DNA of 64,000 nt from Hirsutella rhossiliensis (Eukaryota > Ascomycota > Sordariomycetes > Hypocreales > Ophiocordycipitaceae): NCBI RefSeq assembly GCF_020360975.1, contig NW_025408667.1:4712001-4776000 (forward strand). The letters are read 5' to 3'. The translations under genes and the position numbers were made by a program. How positions within the stretch are numbered: the stretch's first letter is position 1; each line of letters begins with the position of its first letter. Below, one piece after another: positions 25,021-35,460 of this stretch. The notes beneath the pieces are model-generated. The model was not told the DNA's origin and searched no databases. It worked only from the letters and a program-made list of their open reading frames with translations.

Positions 25021-25508
25021 TGTCGCGAAGCGTGGCCTAATTTCGTAGTTCTTAAAGATATCCCTTAGCACGAGGGACCTAGGAAGCTAAAAAAACACTT
25101 AGTATAGAAGAAGGAAGAAGGAGCTAAAAAGAGGTATAGAATAGAGGGTAGGGGTATAAGGGGAAGTAAAAGTAGTAATAGCTTCTTATAGAGGTAGCGA
25201 GAGATAAGACAGATATACCGGCAACGGCTAGAAAGGAGGGGGAAAACCGGTAAAAAGCTTAGTAGTTTAAGGGATATTAGTAGCTTCTTTAAGTAGGATC
25301 TTCTTTATTAATCGAGATGCTAGACGGGTATAAAGAGGGGCGTTAGATAGAGGAAAGAAGGATAATTAAGGCAATATAATAATTACTCCCCTACCGTAAT
25401 TGCTACTCCCGTAAGAATTAAATCTCTCTGCCCTACCTATCTAACCCTATACTTCTACTTTTACCTTCGTGCATTTTATATATACTTCTTATATCTCTCT
25501 TCGCGAGA
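25021..25508 (+). repeat. 3' LTR of copia A
   Basis: 488 bp, TGTCGCGAAG...TTCGCGAGA. Matches the two LTRs of copia B apart from mostly C-to-T and G-to-A changes. Confidence 0.85.
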
Positions 25509-27138
25509 ATTACTAAGATAGGTCTTATTAATAGTTAATCGAACCTAAATAGCGAGTTTAGTATAGGCGCGCTACTAGTTAGCGAATATAGCTAACTTAA
25601 CTTTATATTTAGACTAAAGACGTATAAGCTAGGTCTATTAACTATTAGTTAGGTTAGTTACTAGGTCTAGTCTTAGTCTAGTAAATATAGCGTTCTATTA
25701 GTATATACGTGCTTAAGCGTTTAAGGCAGACTTATTAAGTAACTTAAGTATTTCCTCCGAAGTTATAGGCTCCTTTAGTTCTTTTAGGATCGGAGTATCC
25801 TTTTCGATATTAATAAAGTTAAAGACCTTAGAAGTCTTAGCCCTTAAGATAAAGTCGTTATACTAAGAAGCCTATTTAGATAGTCTAGAGAGCGTGACTT
25901 TAGACTTAGCTATTATCTTTAGAAAGACTTTAGTATTTAGGAAATAGGTAGTAAGGAGGAATAAAACGATTAGCAAAATAGGTAGATAGGAGTAGTAGGG
26001 TTTATATCCCCTAGGTAATATATATATATAGTAATAGGCACCGTATAAGCGATCTTATACGATAGTTATAATTAGCTATAATAAGCGCCTAAGTGCTACC
26101 GGGCTTATAACTATTAGATATTTAGCTCGATATAGGTCTAAGATAGTATTAGGTAAATAAATAAGAATTATCTAAAGAATAAGAAGTAAGTAAATTAACG
26201 TATAGAATAGTATAGCTCTTTATATATAAATAAAAGGTCCGTTATATAATTACGTATTAGCGGTTACTTAGTAAGTAATAACGGCGTTATAAGTAAAATC
26301 GCTACCTTATAAATAAGTCTTCTAGGCAGCTTTAATATACGATATAGTACCTATTTAAATCTCTATAGTATTAAATAAAAAAGGATAACCTATCTTTCTT
26401 TCCTCCCCTATCCTCCCTATACGGCTATATTCCTAAATAAGCCTCTTCTTCGTAACTAAGCCTCCTATAACTTTTAAGTATCTTTAAAAAGATAGATAAA
26501 TATAAATACTATAGCCTTATAACTTAGTAAATCTAAAGAGCTCTTATCTTATTTCTTTAAAAGAAGGGTAAGTAGTTCCTTTTAAAGGGAGCTTTAATAG
26601 CTATAGTTTATATCTAGCTAATAAAATAGATATACCTAGTTTCTCTAACTAGGACTCTATTAAATCTCTATTTCTATATTAGTCTTTTACTTAGTTCTAC
26701 TCTATAAAGCCTTTCCCGGTATTATATCGAATACTAACCTACTAGAAATATTGCTCCTATCTTATAATCTACGGATTCCTACGTAAGGCATAGGTTAATA
26801 AGGATATATTAGTCGTCTACGGCCTCTAATATACTATTATACGCCCGTCTACTTAATAAAGAATCCTTAATGCGTTTAAATAGCGAAGTAACTAAGCTAC
26901 TACTAAAGGGGTTTTATTATTTCCCTAGTTCGGCCTTTGCATTCTATAGAGAAGACTGTTTCCTTATCGTTATAGCACTATCGAACGTAGCGTTCGATAT
27001 AAAGCCGAAATTATCCGCGAGCACTACTAGGATATCTTAACTAGGCTAGAGCTCCTCCTCTAGCAGCGCAGGGTTTAGTATACCGATAATACTGCCTCTC
27101 TTATATATCTATTTTCTAGCTATAAAGCCGCCTTCGGC
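25509..27138. other. RIPed unassigned sequence
   Basis: AT-rich sequence between copia A and the Helitron tail. From about 26350 a plus-strand frame can be read through stops for several hundred codons (segments such as EAEIIREHY..ILTRLELLL near 27000), so a degenerate gene may be present, but no family is recognised. The right border at 27138/27139 is sharp: similarity to the 58.3-59.2 kb Helitron begins there. Confidence 0.35.
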
Positions 27139-27755
27139 CGGCCGAGTTTACCGCCGCGGACGTTATTCCTAATATAAAATCCCTAGGCTACTATCTTACG
27201 GATAACGTTATAATTTACTTTAGTCCGCTACTAAGTATATTATTAGAGTTATAGGAAATAATAGGCTTAGCTATCCTAGCCCTTCTAATAGGCACCGTGC
27301 TTATATAGCCTATTATATATACTCTCGATCTAGTAAACTCCTACTATAGATTCCTATTAAGTAAATATATATAGCGGGGTTTACTAGTTATCTTAGTATT
27401 TATCCTTACTAACTATAAAGCTTAAGGTAAGACGTTTAAGGATATACTATTAGAGCTATAAGGAAACCATATAATATATAGTTAGCCTTCTAAATATAGC
27501 TTTACTAGCCTCTATATATAACTATCTAGGTATAGAACGTTATAAGGTATTAAACTTCTTAGTCCCGTACGACCCTAGGATTTTATCGGGAATAAGCTAA
27601 ACTAAAGTATTATTAATGCTATATAGAGGTTAACGCATCTAGCGGCGGTAACGAGGCGACTATCTAAAAGTTAGCAAATCCTCGTATAGGATAGGGCGAG
27701 ATATAAATATAGGTCTTTTATTTAGAACCTACGAAGGCTCTATATCTTATAAGGC
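27139..27755 (+). pseudogene. Helitron helicase C-terminus, RIPed (left-arm copy)
   Basis: Plus-strand frame beginning AEFTAADVI contains the PIF1-like helicase C-terminal motifs: ILTNYKA-GKTFKD near 27407-27445 and SFTSLYI-LSRYRTL-GIKLLSP near 27500-27565, then an IGNKL segment. Dashes mark TAG stops. It is the inverted counterpart of 58575-59193. The frame ends at a TAA near 27753, exactly where heavy RIP stops. The N-terminal two thirds of the transposase is absent here. Confidence 0.8.
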
Positions 27756-28163
27756 CACCTCCCCGCTCGCCAATCAACCGGATCGTTGTCACCTCCGTTA
27801 CCCGGCCGAAACCCCTCCTATTCGTCGCAATAGCCTAACCATACTTCGAATGCCTATCTATTATACGTGTATAGCGGCGCACCTTCTCCCTCTATAAAGA
27901 GGTCTAGAATATAGCCACAATATATCCACACACCTCAAGATGTTAGGGCAGCAACGGTTACTCGTCTATTCGCGCGACCACCGGTACCACGGTTCCGACG
28001 TAGGAACGCCACCCCAGGGGCACAAACCTGAATTCATGGTCGATGTTTAGATACGTGATTATATGACGGGGCGATCTGCCTAGATCATCGACGCCGAACA
28101 AGACACAAATCTTATTCTCTCAACATCGCACCGGGCAATGACAGCTTGGATGGACCCTGGTAC
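27756..28163 (+). other. Helitron-flanking noncoding sequence, un-RIPed, left arm
   Basis: Inverted counterpart of 57862-58575. Normal CpA/TpG, whereas the right-arm version is heavily RIPed; in 94 aligned bases near 28070-28163 all of about 23 differences are C-to-T or G-to-A towards the right arm. The right arm has about 306 extra bases near 58025-58330. A GATCTGCCTAGATC near-palindrome at 28075 could be a Helitron-type terminal hairpin, but this is weak. Confidence 0.75.
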
Positions 28164-28399
28164 TGTGAGGCGCACACACAACTAAACAGAGAGTGAAGAA
28201 CGGGGGTCAATTATTCAATTCATTGATCTCTAAAGAGTTCCTCCAGTGGGCTGTGGGTATCCCTGCGTCCTTATATACCTCTGGCCGCGCGTCGTGATCC
28301 CCACTTCGGTTTCAGATCGTACAACCCACAGCTTTAAGCGCGTGACACTTATATACTGATGTTGGTTAAGCCTAGGCCACGCCCAGCGAATCAATTACA
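28164..28399 (-). mobile_element. Candidate solo or truncated LTR
   Basis: 236 bp. On the minus strand it begins TGTAATTG and ends CCTCACA, with GTATATAAGG as a TATA-like box and a T/C-rich downstream part: an LTR layout. Its 28164 edge coincides exactly with the loss of similarity between the two arms of the inverted duplication, supporting a true insertion edge. No target duplication was found and no second copy lies in the window. Confidence 0.4.
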
Positions 28400-28826
28400 T
28401 GCGATATCGAGTGCGTCGATATGACACCAGGTACCGCAACCTCCACGAGAGCGGGTGCACAATTTTCTCCATCAGCAGTCCTGCTGCCACTTATATTTCT
28501 AGGTCAAATGCTGTCTTATATGATCCGCCATATCCTGTCCCAGATATTGACTGTAAGAGGCTCCTGAACCGATTTCTTCCTCCACCTTCGTGGTTAAAAA
28601 CTGGCAGACGTCTTTGAGCTCCTTCGAAATGTCCTCACGGGCTCGGGAGGCTAACACTGCAAAAGTAGGCTCATCCACCTTTTTTGGATCCCTGTAATAG
28701 CTGAGCTTTCTGAAAGTTAAAGGGTTTTAAGACGGCAAGTACGTACGCGAATGTATCCGCTGTTCTGGAGAAGACGGTCAAAAGAAGAGGAGATTCAATT
28801 GAAGTTTGCTGGAAGCGCGCGCCAAT
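28400..28826. other. Un-RIPed sequence without recognised feature
   Basis: Normal base composition. A 72-codon frame at 28399-28617 has no recognisable domain and is probably chance. Confidence 0.4.
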
Positions 28827-29587
28827 TTACTTATTGCGCCAGAGATCCCTTTGCTTGGTAGCCACATTCTGGGCACTGACGTATATATTATAGGCACGAG
28901 CACTATTGACGACACTCTTTTCACGTGGAATTAATCCCTGCATTTTTTCGTCGCCAATCTTAGACTCTATGGACTCCAAGAATTGAAAAAACCGTAAGTA
29001 GCCAAATTTTCGTGACAGCGTTGGTTCCATTTTGCCTGCAATAACCATGTCTATGGCTTGCGCGGCCGCAGTTAAGTTGAGTGTAGTGATGGAAATGTTC
29101 GGGGGCAGTGTTGTGACGTGCAGTAACGACGCCCAAGCAGCCAGCGTACGCTGCCAGGTTTGCAAAAACCAGTAGATGGCATCGCTTCTGACGAACATGC
29201 GGCAAAATCCCAAGGTTTGGGATATGGCCATCTTCCTTCCAATCCTTTGTTTCTTTCCAATAGAACCGGGGCTATGTTTGGAGCCAGGCCCTAGACGCGA
29301 TAGTCCTGGTTGATCCCTCATCGCTTTAAATTCTCTGTCAGCTCTAGTCATTTACAGGGATATTGTTAGCAGAACATGCCTCGACTTGGCTCATTGCTAG
29401 GATGGATGGGTATTGTAGTTCCATAATCGCTCATTGCTACGTCGCCTTCATGATCAGAAATGTCAGAAGGGGCAAGGCTTGCGGCGTACTTCTGAAACAC
29501 GGTAGCTCGTGAACCAATGGACGCGACACCGCTGCGGCCGCTGTCAGTGAGGGTCAGCATCTCGAAACGGTGTGCCAGTTTTTCCAT
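28827..29587 (-). CDS. Hypothetical gene, possibly two exons
   Basis: Two adjacent minus-strand frames. The first (29587-29366, 73 codons) starts MEKLAHRFEML and is acidic towards its end. The second (29351-28827, 174 codons) has a mixed hydrophobic/helical make-up and includes KFGYLRFFQFLESIESKIGD. They are in different frames, 14 bases apart. The join contains GCTAAC about 20 bases before a TAG, like a fungal branch point and 3' splice site, so one spliced gene is possible; I could not choose a convincing donor. No family recognised. A transposon remnant is the alternative, given the surroundings. Confidence 0.35.
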
Positions 29588-29639
29588 TTCCTTAGGCGGT
29601 TCTCCATTCCGATGATCACTCAGACGCGCGGGAAGCCAA

Positions 29640-30730
29640 TTTATAGGAAATTTTCAACCTCAAATTTAGCTTCTCCTATCTTAAATGTGTGTCGTCTAGA
29701 TATAATAATTCTAAATTTTAAATAAGTTAGTCTTGGGCGCATCCCACCGCCGGGGGGGGTGGGGATAGCTTGACGGCAGCCGATACATAAGTACCTAGCT
29801 GCCCAAATTATGTCAGCGGCCCTCCGACCCCAAAAACCCGCTGCAATTTCAGCGCGTCCGCTGCTAAATAAGTTTAGCCCGGAAGGGCCAGCGGCGACCC
29901 TCACCTCCACGCGATGCTGGCTGGGAATTTGGGAAGGTCCTTTGCCCGGGGACATTCGCAGAGCCAAGAAGAGTCACCACCAGCCAGCATTTATCCACTG
30001 GTTTGAGCTGCGGTTGTGTATAGGGCTCGTGAGCCCTACCAGCCAAGCCACAAGGGAACACTTTAAAAACCATCCGACCCACGACCGCGAAATCGAGCCT
30101 ACAAACGATGGACAAACGAGCTGTGGGATAGGATGCCCTTGGGGAGCTTTGGGCTGCTCTGTTGGAATGGAAACCGGGCCGCGCTGGGTAAACAATAAGA
30201 AATGGAACAGTCACAGCGAAACGATCGACAAGCACCGGCGCATTTGCAACCGCATAGAGAACGACGAGGCACCTTGGTTAGTAGAAGGGACGACACTGCG
30301 TCGCTTGGCTGTTTCGGGTACAGAGAGGATGCAAATGGACGAACTTCTGCGAGACACGGTCGGCTTTGCCAGAGAGATCTTGTAAGGCAGCGCGAAACAG
30401 ATCCGACAATCTGCGGAGCGCAGCATATAATAAAAGCGACGGAAGACTGGGTGGGCGGACTGCAGTAACGACACTTTCTATATGGCTCGAGAGGACGGAC
30501 GCGCGTGTCTATCTACCAAGAGGACGGGGTCTTGCAGGTGGTCATCGAGGATGGAATCTCCAAGTTGGCCGTTGAAGGAGGCTTAAGGAGCACACTGGTA
30601 TTGACTTGGAACGGGTTATACCCCGCAAAAGGAGCGGATAAGAATCGAAGGGAATGCAAGGTAGAGGGTCTATGCAGGCAGACGTGCTGCCACCTCTACG
30701 ACGTATTTTAAAAGACGAATCAATACTTAC
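29640..30730. other. Un-RIPed sequence with uncertain open frames
   Basis: Contains a 191-codon plus frame (29810-30385) whose last third (about 30205-30385, from ETIDKHRRICNRIEND) looks more protein-like than the rest, and a 68-codon plus frame (30505-30711). No motif recognised. A G8 run lies near 29751-29758. It could include degenerate 5' parts of the neighbouring LINE. Confidence 0.3.
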
Positions 30731-31690
30731 TTGACCGCTGCGGCAATCCGACCAGTGTTCAATCCGAGAGATGCATCACCACGTCAGACGTCTCGAGACG
30801 AATGGCGGTGCTGTAAAGACGATGTGGATGCCGGCCAATACCGACGATTTCGCACTGGGACCCAAGGCAAAGACGGCCGCAGAGCAGGCAACCGGAAGAA
30901 GAGCCACGCTGGAAACCTAGACGTACCAGGCCTAATCGACGATCGCCAGATTGGCAACAGCTCGACACCGTCAAAGCAGATTGCCAGAGCGAGTAGGCAA
31001 ATACTCTAAAATAGTAGATAAAGCGCTGCCCGGCATACACGTGCCTAACCTATATAACATGTTCAGCAGGAAAGAAGCCAACGTGTTGGTGCATCTTCGG
31101 ACTGGCATATGTAGGCTCAACGCCTTCCTGCGTCGGAACGGGCCTGCAGAGTCCGAACCGTGTGACTGCGGTCAGGAACCAGAAAAGACGGATCACTTCC
31201 TATTCCGCTGCACGAAATAGAGAAATAAGCGCAAGATTATGGCGAAAAGCGCAAGAACCGAAATCGGGAATCTCTCGTATTTTCTAGGAGGGAAGATCGT
31301 GCACTACCTAAGAAGCTGGACATCAGACAAACAAGCTGTCAGAGCGGCAATCAAATTCGCGATTGCCACAGGGAGGCTCAACAGAGAGCCGCAACATGAG
31401 AGGGAAAAGCCAGATGACGATTCCGATCAATAATCATTACTAACATCATCTAACTTCACAAGGCGACAGACCATGCTTTAGCTGCCGAGAATAGGACGCT
31501 GAGCACTTGGAGAAATTGGCCCTCAAGCCTGCCTGTTACGGGACAATCAACGAGGTTGGAGATGTAAGACGTACGAAGCGTGGGCCTTTCGGGTGGTCGA
31601 GGCACAAATGAAGAAACTGTAATTAGCTAAGCGTCTAGGCCCTTTAGGGTCCCTTCAGGCGGAATAAACTCATTCATTCATTCATTCATT
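30731..31690 (+). mobile_element. Tad-like LINE, 3' end (RNase H end and zinc tail)
   Basis: 5'-truncated non-LTR retrotransposon. The end of an RNase H domain (TDDFALG..AK, about 30840-30900) is followed by ARHRQSRLPERVGKYSKIVDKALP and then the LINE C-terminal knuckle: LRTGICRLNAFLRR then C-x-C-x8-H-x4-C (CDCGQEPEKTDHFLFRC, about 31160-31210). A further reading frame, 31239-31433, contains SYFLGGKIVHYLRSW. Frames shift at least twice. The element ends in five CATT units at 31671-31690, a simple-repeat tail of the kind LINEs carry. Confidence 0.75.
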
Positions 31691-32039
31691 AGCCCGGAAG
31701 CTGCTCGCCGGCAGGCTTACGACGCAGCGAATCGACCGTGATCTACCGATCAGCGTTGTAAGCGATCGCCAGACCACTGCAGAAATCTGGCCAATGTTCG
31801 ATCCGAGAGATTTATCGCCACGTCAAGCGTCTCCAGGCGAATGGCGTTTCTGTTAATATGATGTGGATGCCGGCCAAGACCGACGACTTCGCACTGGGAT
31901 TCAAGGCGAAGGAAGCGGCACAGCGGGTAACCGGGAGGGAGGCCAAAGTAGAAACCCAGACATACCAGGCCCGATCATCTATCGCTAGGCTCGCAGTGGC
32001 TCAACACCGTCAAGACAGACTGCCGGTGCGAGTAGGCAA
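31691..32039 (+). mobile_element. Second fragment of the same LINE family
   Basis: Clear similarity to 30731-31010 (about 31776-32039). A frame reads VNMMWMPAKTDDFALGFKAKEAAQR, the last RNase H motif, preceded by an ISVVSD segment with the catalytic-type Asp. It starts right after the CATT tail of the first copy and is cut at 32039/32040, where MULE sequence begins. Confidence 0.7.
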
Positions 32040-33121
32040 GGGTCTTGTGTCCTTTCTCGTGTAGAGCATGCCGGGGTGGTATTCTCTGATGATGCCGCGT
32101 ATATCACGCGCCCTTATCCCGACTCGTCGGCTTGTCACTTCAACTGTGTCCTTAACGGATTCAATAAGCCCCTGATGAACAAGATGTGCCAAGAGATTCA
32201 TCCTGCGGTCGTAGCTGTGTAAGCTGTGTTGCGGATTGGCAAACGCCCGTAGAGTCCACATATAGTCTATCCGTTTCAGGGCCTCCGCAATAACTTTCCT
32301 CTTACAGCCACACTTGTTGGACCGTTTTTGGCGAAGACCTGCGCTCCTGGATGGGGGAGGCTCGCCGTACCGATCACACTGAAAGACGTGTCAGGTTTTC
32401 CGCGCCTGAATACCGAAGCCATTGTGCCTGACAACACCAAATCCATTCTCTTTTGCGAACTCGTTGACTTGGAATTGAAGGGCATCAACCGATAAAGCGG
32501 CAATGTCAGGGATTAGCGGTTTGGATAGGGGCAGATGTACTTTGACTGCTAGACTCTGTATCGGAAAAGCCATACCATTATTCATATTCCTCCTGCTCTC
32601 CGCTCGGTTGGAACGGCGGTGACGGTGGTAGGGGCGATGTCGACGGGTCGAGAACGCTTGAAGCAACGCGCCCTGGACCTATTCTTTGGCAATGCTTAGC
32701 CAGTTCGAGAGCCAGTTTTGTGTCAAATTTGGCCTGCTCCTGAGCGAAACTCAAGGCGGACTGGAAACGAACTGTGCTACCGATGTAATGTAATTTTCGG
32801 TGTCTTTCGATTTCATCTGCTCGCGCAAGCGCGCTCTCTCAAGCATGTCGGGGCCTGGAATCACTGGGTTAATAACCGCCTGGCGCCGCCACGGCGAAAA
32901 CAGTTGTCCAAGAATACTCGTGACTGACGCAATACCCAATACCGTTCATCGACTCCGTGATTGTCATGCGGCTTGGGCAGACTGCTGAAGTAGCTTTCTG
33001 GCCATGTCGCAAACAGATTGTATAAGGCATCATTGTCGCCATGGCCGTACTGAAGCTCGGGGTCGAGTAGAGCATGCGATGTTTGTGTCCGGCCGTCGCA
33101 AGGAGACAGGATGGTGGTCAT
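32040..33121 (-). pseudogene. MULE transposase N-terminal remnant
   Basis: Minus-strand frame from ATG near 32573. It has LPLSKPLIPDIAALS, then VNEFAKENGFGVVRHNG and, after an in-frame TGA (32391-32393), VFQCDRYGEP and a KCGCKRKVIAEAL segment: the FAR1-like Cys-rich DNA-binding region of fungal Mutator-like transposases, ending in IIREYHPGMLYTRKDTR. The catalytic DDE half is missing because the sequence changes to LINE at 32039. Upstream, 33121-32590 holds a second broken ORF (MTTILSPCDGRTQTS and a Pro-rich SPLPPSPPFQPSGEQEEYE end), which may be the element's first ORF or 5' part. The TGA fits a CGA-to-TGA change. Confidence 0.65.
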
Positions 33122-33693
33122 GTCGCTATTCCTAGTATCGTTTGAAATGGAGAAGATTCGATATTGTAGGATATTACAGAAAAGTACATTTTTCTAGCCA
33201 GGGGAAATGGCTGGGGAAGTCATGGTTGGAAAGAAAAGTTCCAAAACCAGCCATGCACTACGCTTTTAGAGTCCAGTGTCCGTAAGGCGGGCGTCCGTAG
33301 CAAAGTGGTTCGGCGCGCAGAGTCATTGCGCTCGAATGACTCGGATCCCAAGGAACCAAGATACTTCACATTGATCGGTGAGTTCGTAGTGTCGTTCGAG
33401 TCGTGTGATCAGAACGTTGACATTGTTCTCGTTCTTTTTCTGATAAAGAATTGAGATGTCATCTACAAAGCAAATGATGCACTAGTCATTCATCTAATAA
33501 CGCCGATGCATTCTACATACTACCCTAATTCGTATACACAGCTGCTCACACCCACAGTTAGTTCCTTTGTCGCCTCCTTGTTAAAGTCGTTGATTTGACT
33601 TTGCTCCTTTTTATTTTCGTTTTGCCTAAAGTACTTAGGTCCAATAGCGATTGGTACCGGATATATATTGGCCTATCACGGTTAGGGCATATT
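33122..33693. other. Un-RIPed noncoding sequence
   Basis: No gene recognised. Contains an 8-bp stem GAGTCATT/AATGACTC near 33325-33350. It may be the MULE 5' flank, but no terminal inverted repeat was identified. Confidence 0.35.
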
Positions 33694-33990
33694 CTATAAA
33701 TATTCGACCGGAAAACTTACTATCTCGGCCTGCGAAGGTGGAGTCAGCCCACTAGAATACTGCCATATCTGATTGTTCCGCTTGCTGCGTACGCATAGGA
33801 AGACATCGACGTCACAGTCTTCGTGTAGTTTATATGCTTTTTTGATAAAGTTCTTGCGACGCTTAGAGAATCGCGACGCCTGGTTTTTCCGGACCCTTCG
33901 TAGATCGCGAATAGGCAAGATTTGTTTTTTCGAGGCCTCCACTGCTGTTGCATCGCCTGGGACATTCTCTAGCGGAGTGTAGAGTATATG
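33694..33990 (-). pseudogene. MADS-box domain gene or fragment
   Basis: Minus-strand frame running HILYTPLENVPGDATAV (33990-33940), then a core with RFSKRRKNFIKKAYKLHEDC and DVDVFLCVRSKRNNQ-type residues (about 33900-33760) and a short tail ending PVEYL at 33694. FSKRR, the KKAY helix and the following beta strand match the MADS DNA-binding/dimerisation domain of eukaryotic regulators. The open frame has only a GTG at 33942 as possible start; upstream it is blocked by TAA near 34009 and no ATG was found. It is therefore a fragment, an exon with an unseen upstream exon, or a decayed gene. Small single-domain MADS proteins occur in fungi, but activity here is unproven. Confidence 0.55.
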
Positions 33991-35460
33991 GGCGGCGTAT
34001 AAGCAAGCTTATACCTCACCCACGAAAGGCTTAAAAGCCGTATAGCACCTATAGCATATAAGCGTATACCCCGTTAGATCTAAGGTCGGCATTACCGAAT
34101 GCAACCTATGCTATTTTATAGTACTTGGTTTTGGGTTTTCGGTTTTTCGTAATTAAACACTTCGTTAATTGTCTTTATATACCATAGACAGGCTAGAATA
34201 TAGGTGTGCGTTTTAAAATAAGAGAGACGACTAATGAAGGGGGCACGTTTATTTAGAGGGAACGGACCCCATATAGCACGGGATTACTAACCGCGCGCTT
34301 AGCACTACGCCTTAATGGCGTTTGAAATGAATCTAATTCCGCCCGGAGGAATTGTTCGCTATAGGGTCTAGACGCTTTGGCTGACTGCTTTTTCTTCCCC
34401 TTTGTCTCGACCACCGGCAAGCCCCTGACTACTTATGCTTTAGGTTAATGATAGTAGTAGTAGTATTGATACCGTCTGGGAGATCGCATTATGGGGCGGA
34501 AAGTGTGCTAGGCTAGGTATAGTACAAAGATGAAAGTGCTCGTCGGAGACCCGTCGCACATGCCTTACTTCTACCTTCCTAGCTAGCAATTCTTGGGCTC
34601 CTTGGCTGCTCGATTGCTCGTTCCTTCCCCGTAAGTGGGTTCTAGGCACGGAATAGAGGTCAGACTTCGATCAGATAGGGTGGCTCCTTTTAAGCGGCCC
34701 CTTTATTAATCGATATCTATAAGACTTAATTAAAGTTATATATAAGTGCAATTACTATGCAAGCAAGAGCAAAGGACATCGTTCCAATAACAGCCTAGCC
34801 AAACGGCGCGCTATGGCTAGTTTCCACTCATAGTCCTATGCTTTTAATGTCCGAAACGGTAGTCCACAATAACACAATGGCTACAGTCGTTAGCACCGCT
34901 AATAGTAGCACGCAGAACAGTACTCCAGCTTTAACCCCAAAAGTCAATATACGGGTAAACTATAGCCCACAGCACATCATAAAGGCATATGCGGCGTGTA
35001 TGATTAATACTTCGGTTAAGCAACCGAGCCTAAAGCGCGAGATTTTCTATAGAATTATTGCTATAGAATTTTGCATTTTCGGAAGTATATCGTTAAATAT
35101 AGCATAGTTCTTGCTCCGCTAAAAGCTAATATAGGAGCCTTAAGTCCTAATCGTTAAGTTAGTCGGGTGGGAACCGGGTAGGCTATAGGGTAGAAACTAG
35201 AGATATATAAGATTCTCGCCGTAAGCGTAGCGCCTTATCCTAACCCGCACGATAACTAAACCCTACGTAGTAAAGCTAGGATTCTAGCGGAAAAGGACGT
35301 TAAGTATATTATGCGCATTAAGCGCGGTAATAGGCGCGCAAATTAAGAGATTCTAAAGCATTGCTTAAATCCACGGACGACACTGATAAGCAGCTTATAT
35401 AGGAGTATTTGACCGCTTACGCCCTCCGCTTAAACTCATCATTAATATTAGTACTTTTTA
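33991..35460. other. Partly RIPed unassigned sequence
   Basis: Intermediate composition: TA-rich but with CpA/TpG still present. Includes an 89-codon plus frame (34838-35107) beginning MLLMSETVVHNNTMATVVST, Ser/Thr/Asn-rich and without known domain. A plus frame about 35220-35370 (VKYIMRIKRGNRRAN) may be part of a degraded LINE ORF1, which would suit the LINE that follows. A TAG microsatellite lies at 34448-34461. Confidence 0.35.

Larger units (their letters stand above)
20234..25508 (+). mobile_element. Ty1/copia element A, 5'-truncated, RIPed
   Basis: Colinear with copia B (about 51525-56060) from the end of gag to the 3' LTR, but lacks the 5' LTR and most of gag. Interrupted by a solo LTR at 22983-23679. 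It is much more RIPed than copia B: CpA and TpG are almost gone. A polypurine tract GCTAAGGGGGTG (25009-25020) precedes the 3' LTR. Confidence 0.9.

Noticed and set aside
28399..28617. 72-codon plus ORF as a gene
   Set aside because: Overlaps the edge of the candidate LTR, no domain, and its length is within chance for un-RIPed DNA.
33300..33370. tRNA-like stretch with a GAGTCATT/AATGACTC stem
   Set aside because: No acceptor stem pairing, no T-loop consensus; the stem is an isolated inverted repeat.
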